This document shows positions 36,700-45,506 of a stretch of 64,000 nucleotides of DNA, in pieces. The stretch lies in the NCBI RefSeq assembly GCF_040372045.1, contig NZ_BAABWH010000004.1. The stretch is one strand, 5' to 3'. The notes under the pieces are model-generated. The model did no database searches. It was not told where the DNA came from and saw only the letters and a list, made by a program, of their open reading frames with translations. How positions within the stretch are numbered: the stretch's first letter is position 1; each line of letters starts with the position of its first letter. A program made the position numbers and the translations under genes. This DNA comes from Thalassolituus sp006212115. GTDB lineage: Bacteria; Pseudomonadota; Gammaproteobacteria; Pseudomonadales; Oceanobacteraceae.

Positions 36700-37298
36700 T
36701 GTCTGAGCAATATTTACTGGTGCTGTACTACAGTCGCCACGGCAAGACCGCAGACATGGCAAGACTGATTGCTCGTGGAGTGGAGTCTGAAGGCCTTGAA
36801 GCGCGCCTGCGCACAGTGCCTGAAGTGTCACCCGTGTCCGAAGCAACCGCACCAGCAGTGCCAGACGAAGGCGCGGTGTACTGCAGCCTGGACGACCTGA
36901 AAAACTGTGCGGGTCTGGTTATGGGCAGTCCGACTCGATTCGGAAACATGGCCGCGCCGCTTAAGTACTTTCTCGACACTACCAGTAATCTGTGGCTGAC
37001 GGGCGCGCTGATCGATAAGCCCGCTGGCGTCTTTACCTCTACCGCTTCGATGCATGGCGGGCAGGAATCAACGCTTATGTCGATGATGACGCCACTGCTT
37101 CATCACGGAATGGTCATCGCAGGATTACCATACAGCGAGGCTGGATTATCGACGACGACGACAGGCGGAACACCGTATGGCAGCTCGCATTGGGCCGGGC
37201 AAAGCGGTGATCACTCACTGAGTGATGATGAAGTCAGCCTGTGCAAGGCGCAGGGGGCACGAGTTGCCCGCCTCGCACGTAAACTAAGCGCCGATTAA
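36699..37298 (+). CDS. wrbA: WrbA-type NAD(P)H:quinone oxidoreductase
   Basis: Flavodoxin-like FMN enzyme, 199 residues, doing two-electron quinone reduction. The FMN phosphate loop is YYSRHGKTADMARLI, the flavin contact is GSPTRFGNMAAPLKYFLD, and STASMHGGQESTLMSM and TTTTGGTPYGSSHWAG are WrbA signatures. Its start overlaps the arsC stop by one base (TGATG region). Its stop overlaps the end of the convergent zinc-ribbon gene. Confidence 0.95.
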   Translation: MSEQYLLVLYYSRHGKTADMARLIARGVESEGLEARLRTVPEVSPVSEATAPAVPDEGAVYCSLDDLKNCAGLVMGSPTRFGNMAAPLKYFLDTTSNLWLTGALIDKPAGVFTSTASMHGGQESTLMSMMTPLLHHGMVIAGLPYSEAGLSTTTTGGTPYGSSHWAGQSGDHSLSDDEVSLCKAQGARVARLARKLSAD

Positions 37299-37522
37299 TC
37301 TTCCCACTCACCATCGGTATCGTCGTCGGCGATTTCGGTGGTGACTGTAGAACCGCACTTCACGCATTCACCATCAATAAACACCACACCGTCTACCTCA
37401 TACTCAACAGGTGACTTCATACCCAAGTCCACCTCCATACAGGTGTTACACCAGGTTTGCGTCAGAAAGGCTTCCTGATCTTCTTTGTCACGGGCGTAAA
37501 AGTCGCGCTCTGTTCGTTCCAT
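37295..37522 (-). CDS. Small zinc-ribbon-like conserved protein
   Basis: 75 residues, acidic, with two CxxC pairs (WCNTCMEVD and ECVKCGS) spaced by about 20 residues, giving a likely Zn-ribbon. It starts MERTERDFYARDKEDQEAF. No named family recognised. Convergent with wrbA, sharing the final bases. Confidence 0.65.
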   Translation of the reverse strand: MERTERDFYARDKEDQEAFLTQTWCNTCMEVDLGMKSPVEYEVDGVVFIDGECVKCGSTVTTEIADDDTDGEWED

Positions 37523-37691
37523 ATCACTCGTCTCGATTCGTTATCAATCACATCTCGTTATCAATCAAGCCTTCAGCACACGCCGCTATTAACACGTGTA
37601 TCAAAGACAGGCAGGGCTCACTCACCCAATGCGGGGGCTATTCTATGATGATTACAACATCTGTGCATAACGCAATCGACGGGTTCCCCCC

Positions 37692-40013
37692 ATGAGAATA
37701 CAAAAGAAAATTACGCTTAGCGTCGTGGCTTGTACCCTCGCCGCCGTTATTCTGACTGCCACAGTCACCATAACAACCTCACTCAAAGCGTCGAGCAGCC
37801 ACTCAGAAGTACTGGTGAAAAACAATCTGAGTGCACAGAGTCAGCAAAAAAAGAGTCAGATCGAGAACTACTTCCGTGATACGGATAAACAGCTGCGCCT
37901 GCTCGCGCAAAGTCCATTTATACGCGAAACACTGACCGAGCTGATCGCTGGTTTTGATGCCTATGCGACAGAGGTCAACTTCCGGGATAACAGCAGTCTT
38001 ATTGAGTACTACGACAACGAGTTCAATCGTCGTTATCAGGACATTACCGGTAAGTCTGCTGATACCGATTCACTGACCGACGCCCTTAGCGACACCGCTT
38101 TGGCTTTGCAGACTAAATACATCTCCGAAAACCCGAATCCACTGGGTGAGAAGGATAAAATGGATCGCGCGGATACCTACGCGTACTACGACACACTGCA
38201 CGAAATGATCCACCCCTACCTGCGTGAGTATCTCACCGGTGAAGGTCTCTACGATGTCTTTCTGGTGTCTGACCGTGGCGACATTGTCTACAGCGTCTAC
38301 AAGGAGCTGGACTACGCTACGTCCCTGATATCCGGCCCATACAAAGACAGTGGAATAGCCAAAGCCTTTCGCAATGCAATGACCCTTAATGATGGCGACA
38401 GCGCCTTCGTCGACTTTCAGCCTTACACCCCCTCTTACGAAGCGGCCGCCGCATTCTTGAGCTCCCCTATTTTTATAGGTGATACGCGCATCGGAGCCAT
38501 GATCATTCAGCTACCGATTGACGCAATTTCCGCCATTATGAGTAACGATGGCAACTGGAAGAGTGCTGGACTAGGCCAGACCGGCGACAACTTTCTGGTT
38601 GGAGACGATCGCCTGCTTCGCTCAGATATGCGCGCCTTCCAGGCTTCTCCCGATGAATTTATGAACGCTATTCCAGCAAGCGTCATTTCAGCAAATGAAA
38701 AGAGCGCAATACTTCAACGAGGCTCTCTGGTTGGCTACTTCAATGTAGACAGCGCCACTGTCGATTCTGGGCTAAGCGGGATGACGGGAGCGCAGCGGAT
38801 AAACGATATGCACGGCACTCAATTGCTCAGTGCCTATGCGCCTGTCGAGGTCTTTGGCAAGACATGGGTACTGATCAGCCAGATGAGTGAGAAAGAAGCC
38901 TTCGCTGAAGTCGAAGCCGGAACCAAAGAGTTAATTCTCTACAGCATTCTGGCGTCGGTCGTACTGGCCATTGGCGGCCTGGTTATTGCTGTTGTGTTGG
39001 GCGGCTCAGTCACCCGCCCTATTGTTAATTTTATTAAACAGATTCGAACCAGCGCGGCAAATAAAGACCTGTCGGTGCGCTTCCCCACAGACGGCTCGGA
39101 AGAGGTACGAAGCCTTGCTCTCTCACTCAACGATATGATGGGTGACCTTGATCGTTTTATGGGGCAAGTGAACTCAACCTCAAATAATCTTACTGAGCAT
39201 GCGCACTCTCTGGAGAAAGTCACTCACTCCACCAGCCAGAAAGTGACGCGCCAGAATGAAGAAGTGAATGCAGCTGCTAAAGCCACACGCGAAGTCAGCG
39301 AATCCGTCGGAGAAGTCGCGGCTCACGCAGACAATGCAGCACAACACGTGCGCGATACACGTCAACGAATTATGAACAGCCATCAGCTATCGGCAGATGC
39401 TCGACAGTCTATACGTCACCTGCGTGACAATATGCAGCGCTCTATGACATCCATTGAAGCGCTGGAAACCGAAAGTGACAGCATTGGAGCCGTGCTGGAC
39501 GTTATTCAGACCATCGCGGAGCAAACCAATCTTCTGGCACTCAATGCCGCTATCGAAGCAGCACGTGCCGGCGAACAAGGGCGTGGCTTTGCAGTCGTTG
39601 CAGACGAGGTCAGGACTCTCGCAAGCCGTACCGGAGAGAGTACCGACGATATTCGTAATCGAATTCAGGCCCTACGGAGCCAGGTACAGAACGTACGCGA
39701 AGCCATATCGGCGTCCGAACAAGACACGCGAAAATCGCTGGACGGCATCGAAAAAACCGTTGAAGAAATGGACGAAGTGGCGAACAGCGTGGATGGCATA
39801 GAGCAAATGAGTATGCAGATTGCGGCCTCGGCGGAAGAGCAAAGCCAGGTAACATCTGAGATTGAGAAAAACGTCGCTCACGTTCGGGATCTCTCTGACG
39901 ACATTCTCGACTCCACCGCCACCATCAGCACCAGCAGTGAGGAGCTTGGTGATATCGCCAGAGTAATGAAGTCTCACCTGACGCAATATCACTTCAACAA
40001 ATCGCATCACTGA
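37692..40013 (+). CDS. Methyl-accepting chemotaxis protein with dCache-like sensor
   Basis: Transmembrane chemoreceptor of 773 residues. TM1 lies at about 9-30, a periplasmic double-Cache-like sensor of about 380 residues follows (with LREYLTGEGLYDVFLVSDRG and NFLVGDDRLLRSDMRAF), TM2 is at about 413-437, HAMP runs to about 490, and the cytoplasmic coiled coil follows. The hairpin tip IAEQTNLLALNAAIEAARAG and GFAVVADEVRTLASRTGEST are intact. No NWETF-type tail for CheR binding is present. The ligand is unknown. No che gene is nearby. Confidence 0.95.
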   Translation: MRIQKKITLSVVACTLAAVILTATVTITTSLKASSSHSEVLVKNNLSAQSQQKKSQIENYFRDTDKQLRLLAQSPFIRETLTELIAGFDAYATEVNFRDNSSLIEYYDNEFNRRYQDITGKSADTDSLTDALSDTALALQTKYISENPNPLGEKDKMDRADTYAYYDTLHEMIHPYLREYLTGEGLYDVFLVSDRGDIVYSVYKELDYATSLISGPYKDSGIAKAFRNAMTLNDGDSAFVDFQPYTPSYEAAAAFLSSPIFIGDTRIGAMIIQLPIDAISAIMSNDGNWKSAGLGQTGDNFLVGDDRLLRSDMRAFQASPDEFMNAIPASVISANEKSAILQRGSLVGYFNVDSATVDSGLSGMTGAQRINDMHGTQLLSAYAPVEVFGKTWVLISQMSEKEAFAEVEAGTKELILYSILASVVLAIGGLVIAVVLGGSVTRPIVNFIKQIRTSAANKDLSVRFPTDGSEEVRSLALSLNDMMGDLDRFMGQVNSTSNNLTEHAHSLEKVTHSTSQKVTRQNEEVNAAAKATREVSESVGEVAAHADNAAQHVRDTRQRIMNSHQLSADARQSIRHLRDNMQRSMTSIEALETESDSIGAVLDVIQTIAEQTNLLALNAAIEAARAGEQGRGFAVVADEVRTLASRTGESTDDIRNRIQALRSQVQNVREAISASEQDTRKSLDGIEKTVEEMDEVANSVDGIEQMSMQIAASAEEQSQVTSEIEKNVAHVRDLSDDILDSTATISTSSEELGDIARVMKSHLTQYHFNKSHH

Positions 40014-40104
40014 TCCGGAGCACTTCTGAATAATGCCGTGACGATAACGGCTGGCAGGAAAGCGGCAGTTCAAGGCGCAACTTTGAAGATATAATGGACT
40101 ACCG

Positions 40105-40127
40105 GCGCGAAACACTCTGTTTCGCGC
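40105..40127 (+). terminator. Hairpin after the chemoreceptor gene
   Basis: Perfect GCGCGAAACA / TGTTTCGCGC stem with a 3-nt loop, about 90 nt after the stop, followed by AGGTTTC. The remainder of the 242-nt gap up to gst shows only a plausible AT-rich promoter region before the gst ATG. Confidence 0.6.
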
Positions 40128-40255
40128 AGGTTTCACAGACACAGGATCTGGGCTCTCGTCAGCATTCGCTCCCTCAGCGTCTGCTCGGCCCTTTTATTTA
40201 AACCTCATGTCCGCTATAAACTATACAAATCCATTACATTAACAACGGCTGAATC

Positions 40256-40924
40256 ATGATCACTTTGCATCACTTGGAAAACTCACGTTCACAACGAATC
40301 CTGTGGCTCCTGGAGGAACTGGGCGTGGACTACGAAATTAAGCTCTACAAGCGCGATGCAAAAACAAATCTGGCACCGAAAGAGCTGAAAGCGATTCATC
40401 CTCTGGGCAAGTCCCCTCTTATTACCGATGACGGTCAGGTCGTTGCTGAATCCGCTGTGATCATTAACTACCTGATCAACAAGTACGACGCCGATAAGAA
40501 GTTCTCCTCAAGCGACGAGAAATCTGCACAACAAGCAGACTACTGGTTGCACTTTGCCGAAGGCTCAATGATGCCGTTTCTGGTTATGACTCTGGTCTTC
40601 AACAAAATCAAAACAGCCCCCATGCCTTTCTTTGCGCGTCCAATCGCTCGCAAGATCGCGGATCAGGTAATGAATACCTTTCTGGCACCGAACGTAGAAA
40701 ATACTCTGCGCTATGTCGAAGCACATCTGAGCCAGAACACATGGTTTGCAGGTGAGACTATGTCTGCCGCTGACTTTCAGATGATTTTCCCTCTGGAAGC
40801 CGCCATGACCCGTTCAGATGTCGCCAGTAAGCTTCCAGCAATTAATGCCTGGGTTGAGAAGGTACACGCTCTGCCAGCTTATCAGGCAGGACTGAAAAAA
40901 GGTGGTCCATACGACTACGCCTGA
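40256..40924 (+). CDS. Glutathione S-transferase family protein
   Basis: 222 residues. Thioredoxin-fold N-domain: ITLHHLENSRSQRILWLLEE with the SRSQR catalytic loop, then HPLGKSPLI with the cis-proline and VVAESAVIINYLI with the glutathione-binding Glu-Ser. A helical C-domain follows (FAGETMSAADFQMIFPLE). The class resembles bacterial GSTs with unknown substrates. A 7-8 bp hairpin (CACCTC/GAGGTG) 30 nt downstream may end the transcript. Confidence 0.9.
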   Translation: MITLHHLENSRSQRILWLLEELGVDYEIKLYKRDAKTNLAPKELKAIHPLGKSPLITDDGQVVAESAVIINYLINKYDADKKFSSSDEKSAQQADYWLHFAEGSMMPFLVMTLVFNKIKTAPMPFFARPIARKIADQVMNTFLAPNVENTLRYVEAHLSQNTWFAGETMSAADFQMIFPLEAAMTRSDVASKLPAINAWVEKVHALPAYQAGLKKGGPYDYA

Positions 40925-41011
40925 ACTAACTGATCCTTTTTGCCTCAAAATCAGGCACCTCTCCAAGGAGGTGTCACCTCACCGTTCGTGCGAAACAAGA
41001 GATAAGATTTG

Positions 41012-43399
41012 ATGACCTTTCTGAAAAGAAGCTGGTTTCTGTGGTTAGTTGTACTTACTGGTTGTGCTACAGCAGGGTTTCATTCACTGGACAGTGAAGC
41101 CCTCTTTGGTAAGTCACTCAATGTTGAGCGGCGAGCCGACTTCGCCAGCGACGAAGCAGCTTGGTTCCGCGATGAAATCAAACCTATCCTCGATCAGCGT
41201 TGCGTCGTCTGTCATGCCTGTAATGATGCACCCTGCCAGCTGAAGCTGACATCCCCCGAGGGCATCATGCGCGGGGCTACACCGGTCAAAGTTTACGACG
41301 GAACACGACTGTTAGCCGCAGAGCCAACCCGCCTTGGTATTGACGCCACCTCGACGTCAGAGTGGCGGAAGAAAGGCTTCCATCCAGTGCTCAACGAACG
41401 AACGCAAAGCCCGGATATCAACCTCCAGAACTCTCTGATGTATCAGATGTTATCCCTGAAAAAGGACGCCCCTCAGCCACAAGGCGTTTTATTAAGCGAT
41501 GACTACGACCTGTCTTTAAATCGTGAACAGACCTGCCCGACACGTGAAGAATTCGACGAATACGCTCAGCAGCACCCGCATTGGGGAATGCCATACGGAC
41601 TCCCGCAAATCAGCGAGTCCGAATACGATACTCTGGTAGAGTGGTTACGCTCTGGCGCACCCATGTCGCCGCAAAAAAGTCTGTCTGCCGGCATCAAACA
41701 ACAGGTAAAAGACTGGGAAACCTATCTCAACGATGACAGTCTGAAACAGCAGCTAGCAAGTCGCTATATGTACGAGCACCTGTTTCTTGCCAGCCTCTAC
41801 TTTTCAGACGAGCCTTTATTTCGTGGAATTGAGCCTCGACAGCGTCCTGATTACTTTTTCCGCTTGGTTCGCTCCTATACACCACCAGGCCTCCCAATTG
41901 AGATCGTTGCTACCCGACGCCCATACGATGATCCGGGTGTAAAACGTATTTACTATCGACTGAAACCCATCGATGAAACCATCGTTGCCAAAACTCATAT
42001 GCCCTATCGTCTGAATGATGAGCGAATGAGTTGGATGCAATCATTGTTTAATGAGCCAGAGTACGAAGTTAGCGCTTTACCCAGCTACGACGCCGCTACG
42101 GCTTCGAATCCTTTCGTCGCTTTTCATGATCTACCGGTGACGTCCAGATACCGTTTTATGCTGGAAGAAGCGGAGTACATTATTCGAGGCTTTATTAAAG
42201 GGCCAGTCTGCCGCGGACAAGTCGCATTAAATGTTATCGATGATCACTTCTGGGCTGTTTTTATCGACCCTGACGCGATGGATTCAGATGATTTATCCGC
42301 ATTTCTGAAGGAGCAAAGCAACAACCTGCGCTTACCGGGCGAAGCCGAGAGTAACTCAGGCATTCTGACCAACTGGCTGCGCTACTCGAAACTGCACGGA
42401 AAATATTTAGATGCTAAAAACCAAAAAATTAGGGAAGCCTTTCCTAATGGTCAAAAGCTTAATCTTGACCTGATTTGGGACGGTGACGGCCACAATCCGA
42501 ACGCTGCACTCACTATTATTCGTCATTTCGACAGTTCTTCTGTGGAGAAAGGTTTCGTAGGCCAACCGACCAAAACAGCCTGGGTCGTCGATTACACCTT
42601 GCTTGAGCGGATTCATTACCTCCTTGTAACGGAATTCGATGTCTACGGTAACGTTGGTCATCAACTTATGACCCGCCTGTATATGGACTTTCTTCGAATG
42701 GAGGGTGAACACAATTTCCTTACCTTCTTACCGCAAGAAAAACGCATTGAACTCGCTAACTATTGGTATCGGGATGCCAGTGACGAAGTAGAGGAGTATC
42801 TGGTTAATTACGAAGACAAGGTAATTACCGATCCGGCCATTGATTATCAAACATCGGATCAGAAAACAGAACTCTACGGATTGCTGAAAAATCACTTAAC
42901 AGGAGCGCTTTCGATGCGCTTCCAACTGGCTAATTCTGTTACGCCAGAACGCCTGTCGACTCTGTTGCCGATCAACTCCATTAAGGGTGAGGCCGCAACC
43001 TTAATGCCAGAAATATCGTACGTTATGGTTGAGCGCGTAATCGGCGAACCTCAGGTATTTACGTTGATGCGTGCCAGCGGTCATACCAACCTGACTGGAT
43101 TATTGTACGAGGAAAATAATCGTCTACCAGAAGAAGACTACCTGACCATTGTTCCAGGCATTCTGGGCACTTACCCCGCCGCTATTTATCACCTACCTGA
43201 ATATAAGCTCGGTGACTTCGTAAGTGGTATTCGTACTCTGGATTCAGAGCAGGGCTACAAAGAGTTTGCCGATGAGTTCGCGATCAGAAGAACTGATACT
43301 TCCTTCTGGAAATACAGCGATACCTTGCACTCGTGGTTTAAAAAAGATCGACCACTCGCCTACGGTGTACTGGATTATGCGAGACTAGAAAATCGCTGA
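41012..43399 (+). CDS. cti: Fatty acid cis-trans isomerase, probable lipoprotein
   Basis: Periplasmic heme enzyme that converts cis to trans unsaturated fatty acids in membrane phospholipids under solvent or heat stress; 795 residues. The cytochrome-c heme site CVVCH is at 64-68 in DQRCVVCHACNDAPC. The FCTI domain fills the rest, with YNxW-like NYWYRDASDEVEEYL and MMTRLYMDF-type segments. The first 20 residues form a signal sequence ending in LTGC, a lipobox, so the mature protein may be lipid-anchored. A TTG immediately precedes the chosen ATG. Strong terminator downstream. Confidence 0.92.
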   Translation: MTFLKRSWFLWLVVLTGCATAGFHSLDSEALFGKSLNVERRADFASDEAAWFRDEIKPILDQRCVVCHACNDAPCQLKLTSPEGIMRGATPVKVYDGTRLLAAEPTRLGIDATSTSEWRKKGFHPVLNERTQSPDINLQNSLMYQMLSLKKDAPQPQGVLLSDDYDLSLNREQTCPTREEFDEYAQQHPHWGMPYGLPQISESEYDTLVEWLRSGAPMSPQKSLSAGIKQQVKDWETYLNDDSLKQQLASRYMYEHLFLASLYFSDEPLFRGIEPRQRPDYFFRLVRSYTPPGLPIEIVATRRPYDDPGVKRIYYRLKPIDETIVAKTHMPYRLNDERMSWMQSLFNEPEYEVSALPSYDAATASNPFVAFHDLPVTSRYRFMLEEAEYIIRGFIKGPVCRGQVALNVIDDHFWAVFIDPDAMDSDDLSAFLKEQSNNLRLPGEAESNSGILTNWLRYSKLHGKYLDAKNQKIREAFPNGQKLNLDLIWDGDGHNPNAALTIIRHFDSSSVEKGFVGQPTKTAWVVDYTLLERIHYLLVTEFDVYGNVGHQLMTRLYMDFLRMEGEHNFLTFLPQEKRIELANYWYRDASDEVEEYLVNYEDKVITDPAIDYQTSDQKTELYGLLKNHLTGALSMRFQLANSVTPERLSTLLPINSIKGEAATLMPEISYVMVERVIGEPQVFTLMRASGHTNLTGLLYEENNRLPEEDYLTIVPGILGTYPAAIYHLPEYKLGDFVSGIRTLDSEQGYKEFADEFAIRRTDTSFWKYSDTLHSWFKKDRPLAYGVLDYARLENR

Positions 43400-43432
43400 C
43401 CAATATCTCAAGTAGGACATTCAACAGACATA

Positions 43433-43460
43433 AAAAATGCCGCTAAACAGCGGCATTTTT
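43433..43460. terminator. Bidirectional intrinsic terminator between cti and yqaE
   Basis: AAAAATGCCGCT, a 3-4 nt loop, then AGCGGCATTTTT. A-tract on one side and T-tract on the other make it efficient on both strands, and the two flanking genes converge on it. Confidence 0.92.
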
Positions 43461-43473
43461 TATTGTGATCAAA

Positions 43474-43632
43474 TCAGCGTCTCGCGATCACCCATACTGC
43501 GTGAATGATGCCGGGCAAATACCCCAAAAGAGTCAGTAGAATATTTAGCCAGAACGCACCACCTATACCTACTTGTAAAAACACACCTAGAGGGGGCAGC
43601 AGTACTGATAACAGAATTCGAAGAAGATCCAT
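43474..43632 (-). CDS. YqaE/Pmp3-family small membrane protein
   Basis: A 52-residue gene. MDLLRILLSVLLPPLGVFLQ followed by GGAFWLNILLTLLGYLPG and IIHAVWVIARR is the standard two-helix Pmp3/stress-induced proteolipid architecture. It has GGAGAG upstream of the ATG and shares a bidirectional terminator with cti. Family members are induced by salt, cold or membrane stress, which fits beside cti; that link is inference. Confidence 0.93.
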   Translation of the reverse strand: MDLLRILLSVLLPPLGVFLQVGIGGAFWLNILLTLLGYLPGIIHAVWVIARR

Positions 43633-43707
43633 AGTCAACTCTCCATTAAGAACGTGTACACTTATGATACAGTTCTTAACAGAAAGTTCAGTCTGGCTTA
43701 AGGTGCC

Positions 43708-44283
43708 CTAAAGTCCCGCGTTAGTCAGCAACTCTTCGATGTCGCCATCAGAGGGAATTCTGAAGCTAGAAGTAGTATCGACAACTTCACCCGCCGGATT
43801 GATCAAATACTTGTGGAAATTCCAACGAGGGTACTGGGACTGGCTCGCCACTTCCTTAAACAAAGGGTGAGCATCGTCGCCCTTCACCGGTACTGTCGAA
43901 AGCATCGTGAAAGTCACACCGAAGTTCTTGTAGCACACATCTGCAACTTCAGCCTCGTCTTCCGCCTCTTGATTGAACGAGTCAGACGATACACCAAGAA
44001 CGACCAAACCGCGCTCTTTGTACTTCTGGCTAATCGCTTCCAGATCTTCAAACTGGTCGGTGAATCCACAGTGGCTCGCGGTATTGACCAGCAGCACAGG
44101 TTTGCCCGCTGTGACATCGCACAGGTTCAACATCTTACTGCTGTGCAGCTGCTTCATCGAATGATGGTACAACTCAGGGCACGTCTCAGGATAAGCAGAC
44201 TCCCCCTCTGCGAAAGCAGGTAAAACTGTTGAACCAGCAACTGCAGTGCTAGTAAGAGCAAGTAAGCGAATTGACCGTTTCAT
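43708..44283 (-). CDS. Secreted glutathione-peroxidase family thiol peroxidase
   Basis: 191 residues from the ATG giving MKRSIRLLALTS. A signal peptide (ending near PAFA) predicts export. The peroxidatic cysteine is in VNTASHCGFTDQFEDLE, and the conserved tryptophan/asparagine pair is in RWNFHKYLIN. The usual NQF part of the glutamine site reads DSF here, so the active site departs from classical GPx. A cysteine in VADVCYKNFGVTF could be a resolving residue, suggesting a thioredoxin-type mechanism. It is divergent from yejK. Confidence 0.87.
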   Translation of the reverse strand: MKRSIRLLALTSTAVAGSTVLPAFAEGESAYPETCPELYHHSMKQLHSSKMLNLCDVTAGKPVLLVNTASHCGFTDQFEDLEAISQKYKERGLVVLGVSSDSFNQEAEDEAEVADVCYKNFGVTFTMLSTVPVKGDDAHPLFKEVASQSQYPRWNFHKYLINPAGEVVDTTSSFRIPSDGDIEELLTNAGL

Positions 44284-44345
44284 GATAATCTCCGCGTTGA
44301 TTTGAACCAGCATAGCAAAAACATGCAGCACCGTCAGGAGATCCC

Positions 44346-45458
44346 ATGGCACTGAGACACTTCATCACGCATAAGATTGCCAAGCTCGAAAAAGAGCCAG
44401 CTGCAACGGTGACTTACAGCGAACTTTCCGGCGATGTTGATGACGAGAGCCTGGCAGACTACTACCAGCGCTGCGCTTCCCAGTTGAAAGGCACCCTACT
44501 GCAACGCAGCGGTAAGCGATATGGCGTGTTCAATCCCGAGAGCCCGTCTTTCAGTGCGCTGATACGCAACTGGCAAAAAGACAGTATGCCTTTTGCTAGC
44601 TGGGCAAAGAAAGCGGTCGCCCATCTAAGCGCAAGTCTGGATAGTACAGATTTATTGATGGATGGATATCTGGCGCTTTTCCATGAAGAACTTGCCGACG
44701 CCGATAAGCTCTACATCTTTCACTTAAGATACAAAGACAGTGTGACCGTGGACGCCAACCTGCATCTGTCGGAAACCCGGTATCTAGATTTCTCGAGCAC
44801 TGGTTTCGGGCTGGTGATCAACCTTACAGACTGGGCTCAGGACGAAGACGCCAAATACATCACGTTCTCGTTCGGCCGAGGTGACCGACCTCTGCAGAAC
44901 AGCATGCTGGATGCCATTGGCTTTACCGATACTCTGAATACCACCGCAGAAACCGAAGAGTTTCTGGAAATTGTCGACTCCTACAGCCGAACACTTCCGG
45001 AAGATCAGGCGTTTGAATATAAGTCGAAGGTTGTCGACTACTGCATTGAGCAGGACTTAAAAGGCGAGCCCGTGGTCTTCGATGAGCTAGAACATCATCT
45101 CGACAACGAAACCAACGTCAAACCCGCCGAAGCCTTCTCACACTACCTGATTGAAAAAAAGAAAGAGCGACGCCAACAACCACTACCGAACGCAACGCCG
45201 GAGGAGCTGGTCGCCGCTGGCGCACCGGTTGCCGATGTCGCGGATGCCGTTAAAGCCGAACTCATCCCAGACAGGAAAAAACTTAAAGGATTCATCCGGT
45301 TCAGTGGCAAAAACAAAGACCTGAGCCTGAGCTTTTCTGCGGCATTACTCGGTAACGACATCGAGTACAATCCAGCCAACAAATCTCTTCTGATTCACAA
45401 AGTACCAGAAAGCCTGTTGAAACAGCTTTCTGGTAAGTCGTCTGATCAGGACGATTAA
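44346..45458 (+). CDS. yejK: Nucleoid-associated protein YejK/NdpA
   Basis: 370 residues. The NdpA family (37-kDa nucleoid-associated protein) begins at MALRHFITHKIAKLEK and carries the FHLRYKDSVTVDANL segment and RRQQPLPNATPEEL linker typical of it. It binds DNA and interacts with topoisomerases in E. coli. The C-terminal portion (IPDRKKLKGFIRFSGKNKD) is conserved. Monocistronic, ended by a GC-rich terminator. Confidence 0.88.
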   Translation: MALRHFITHKIAKLEKEPAATVTYSELSGDVDDESLADYYQRCASQLKGTLLQRSGKRYGVFNPESPSFSALIRNWQKDSMPFASWAKKAVAHLSASLDSTDLLMDGYLALFHEELADADKLYIFHLRYKDSVTVDANLHLSETRYLDFSSTGFGLVINLTDWAQDEDAKYITFSFGRGDRPLQNSMLDAIGFTDTLNTTAETEEFLEIVDSYSRTLPEDQAFEYKSKVVDYCIEQDLKGEPVVFDELEHHLDNETNVKPAEAFSHYLIEKKKERRQQPLPNATPEELVAAGAPVADVADAVKAELIPDRKKLKGFIRFSGKNKDLSLSFSAALLGNDIEYNPANKSLLIHKVPESLLKQLSGKSSDQDD

Positions 45459-45466
45459 CCACAAAA

Positions 45467-45487
45467 AAGCCCGGCGATGCCGGGCTT
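45467..45487. terminator. Bidirectional terminator between yejK and the lipoprotein gene
   Basis: Nine-bp stem AAGCCCGGC / GCCGGGCTT with a 3-nt loop. Six further T follow on the minus strand, so it is strongest for the lipoprotein gene; on the plus strand it also follows yejK closely. Confidence 0.92.
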
Positions 45488-45506
45488 AGATTTCACTTGT
45501 TGACCA

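Noticed and set aside
40954..40975. AAGGAGGTG, a perfect ribosome-site sequence before cti
   Set aside because: It lies about 40 nt before the cti start and pairs with CACCTC in a hairpin, so it is more likely the gst transcript end than a ribosome site.
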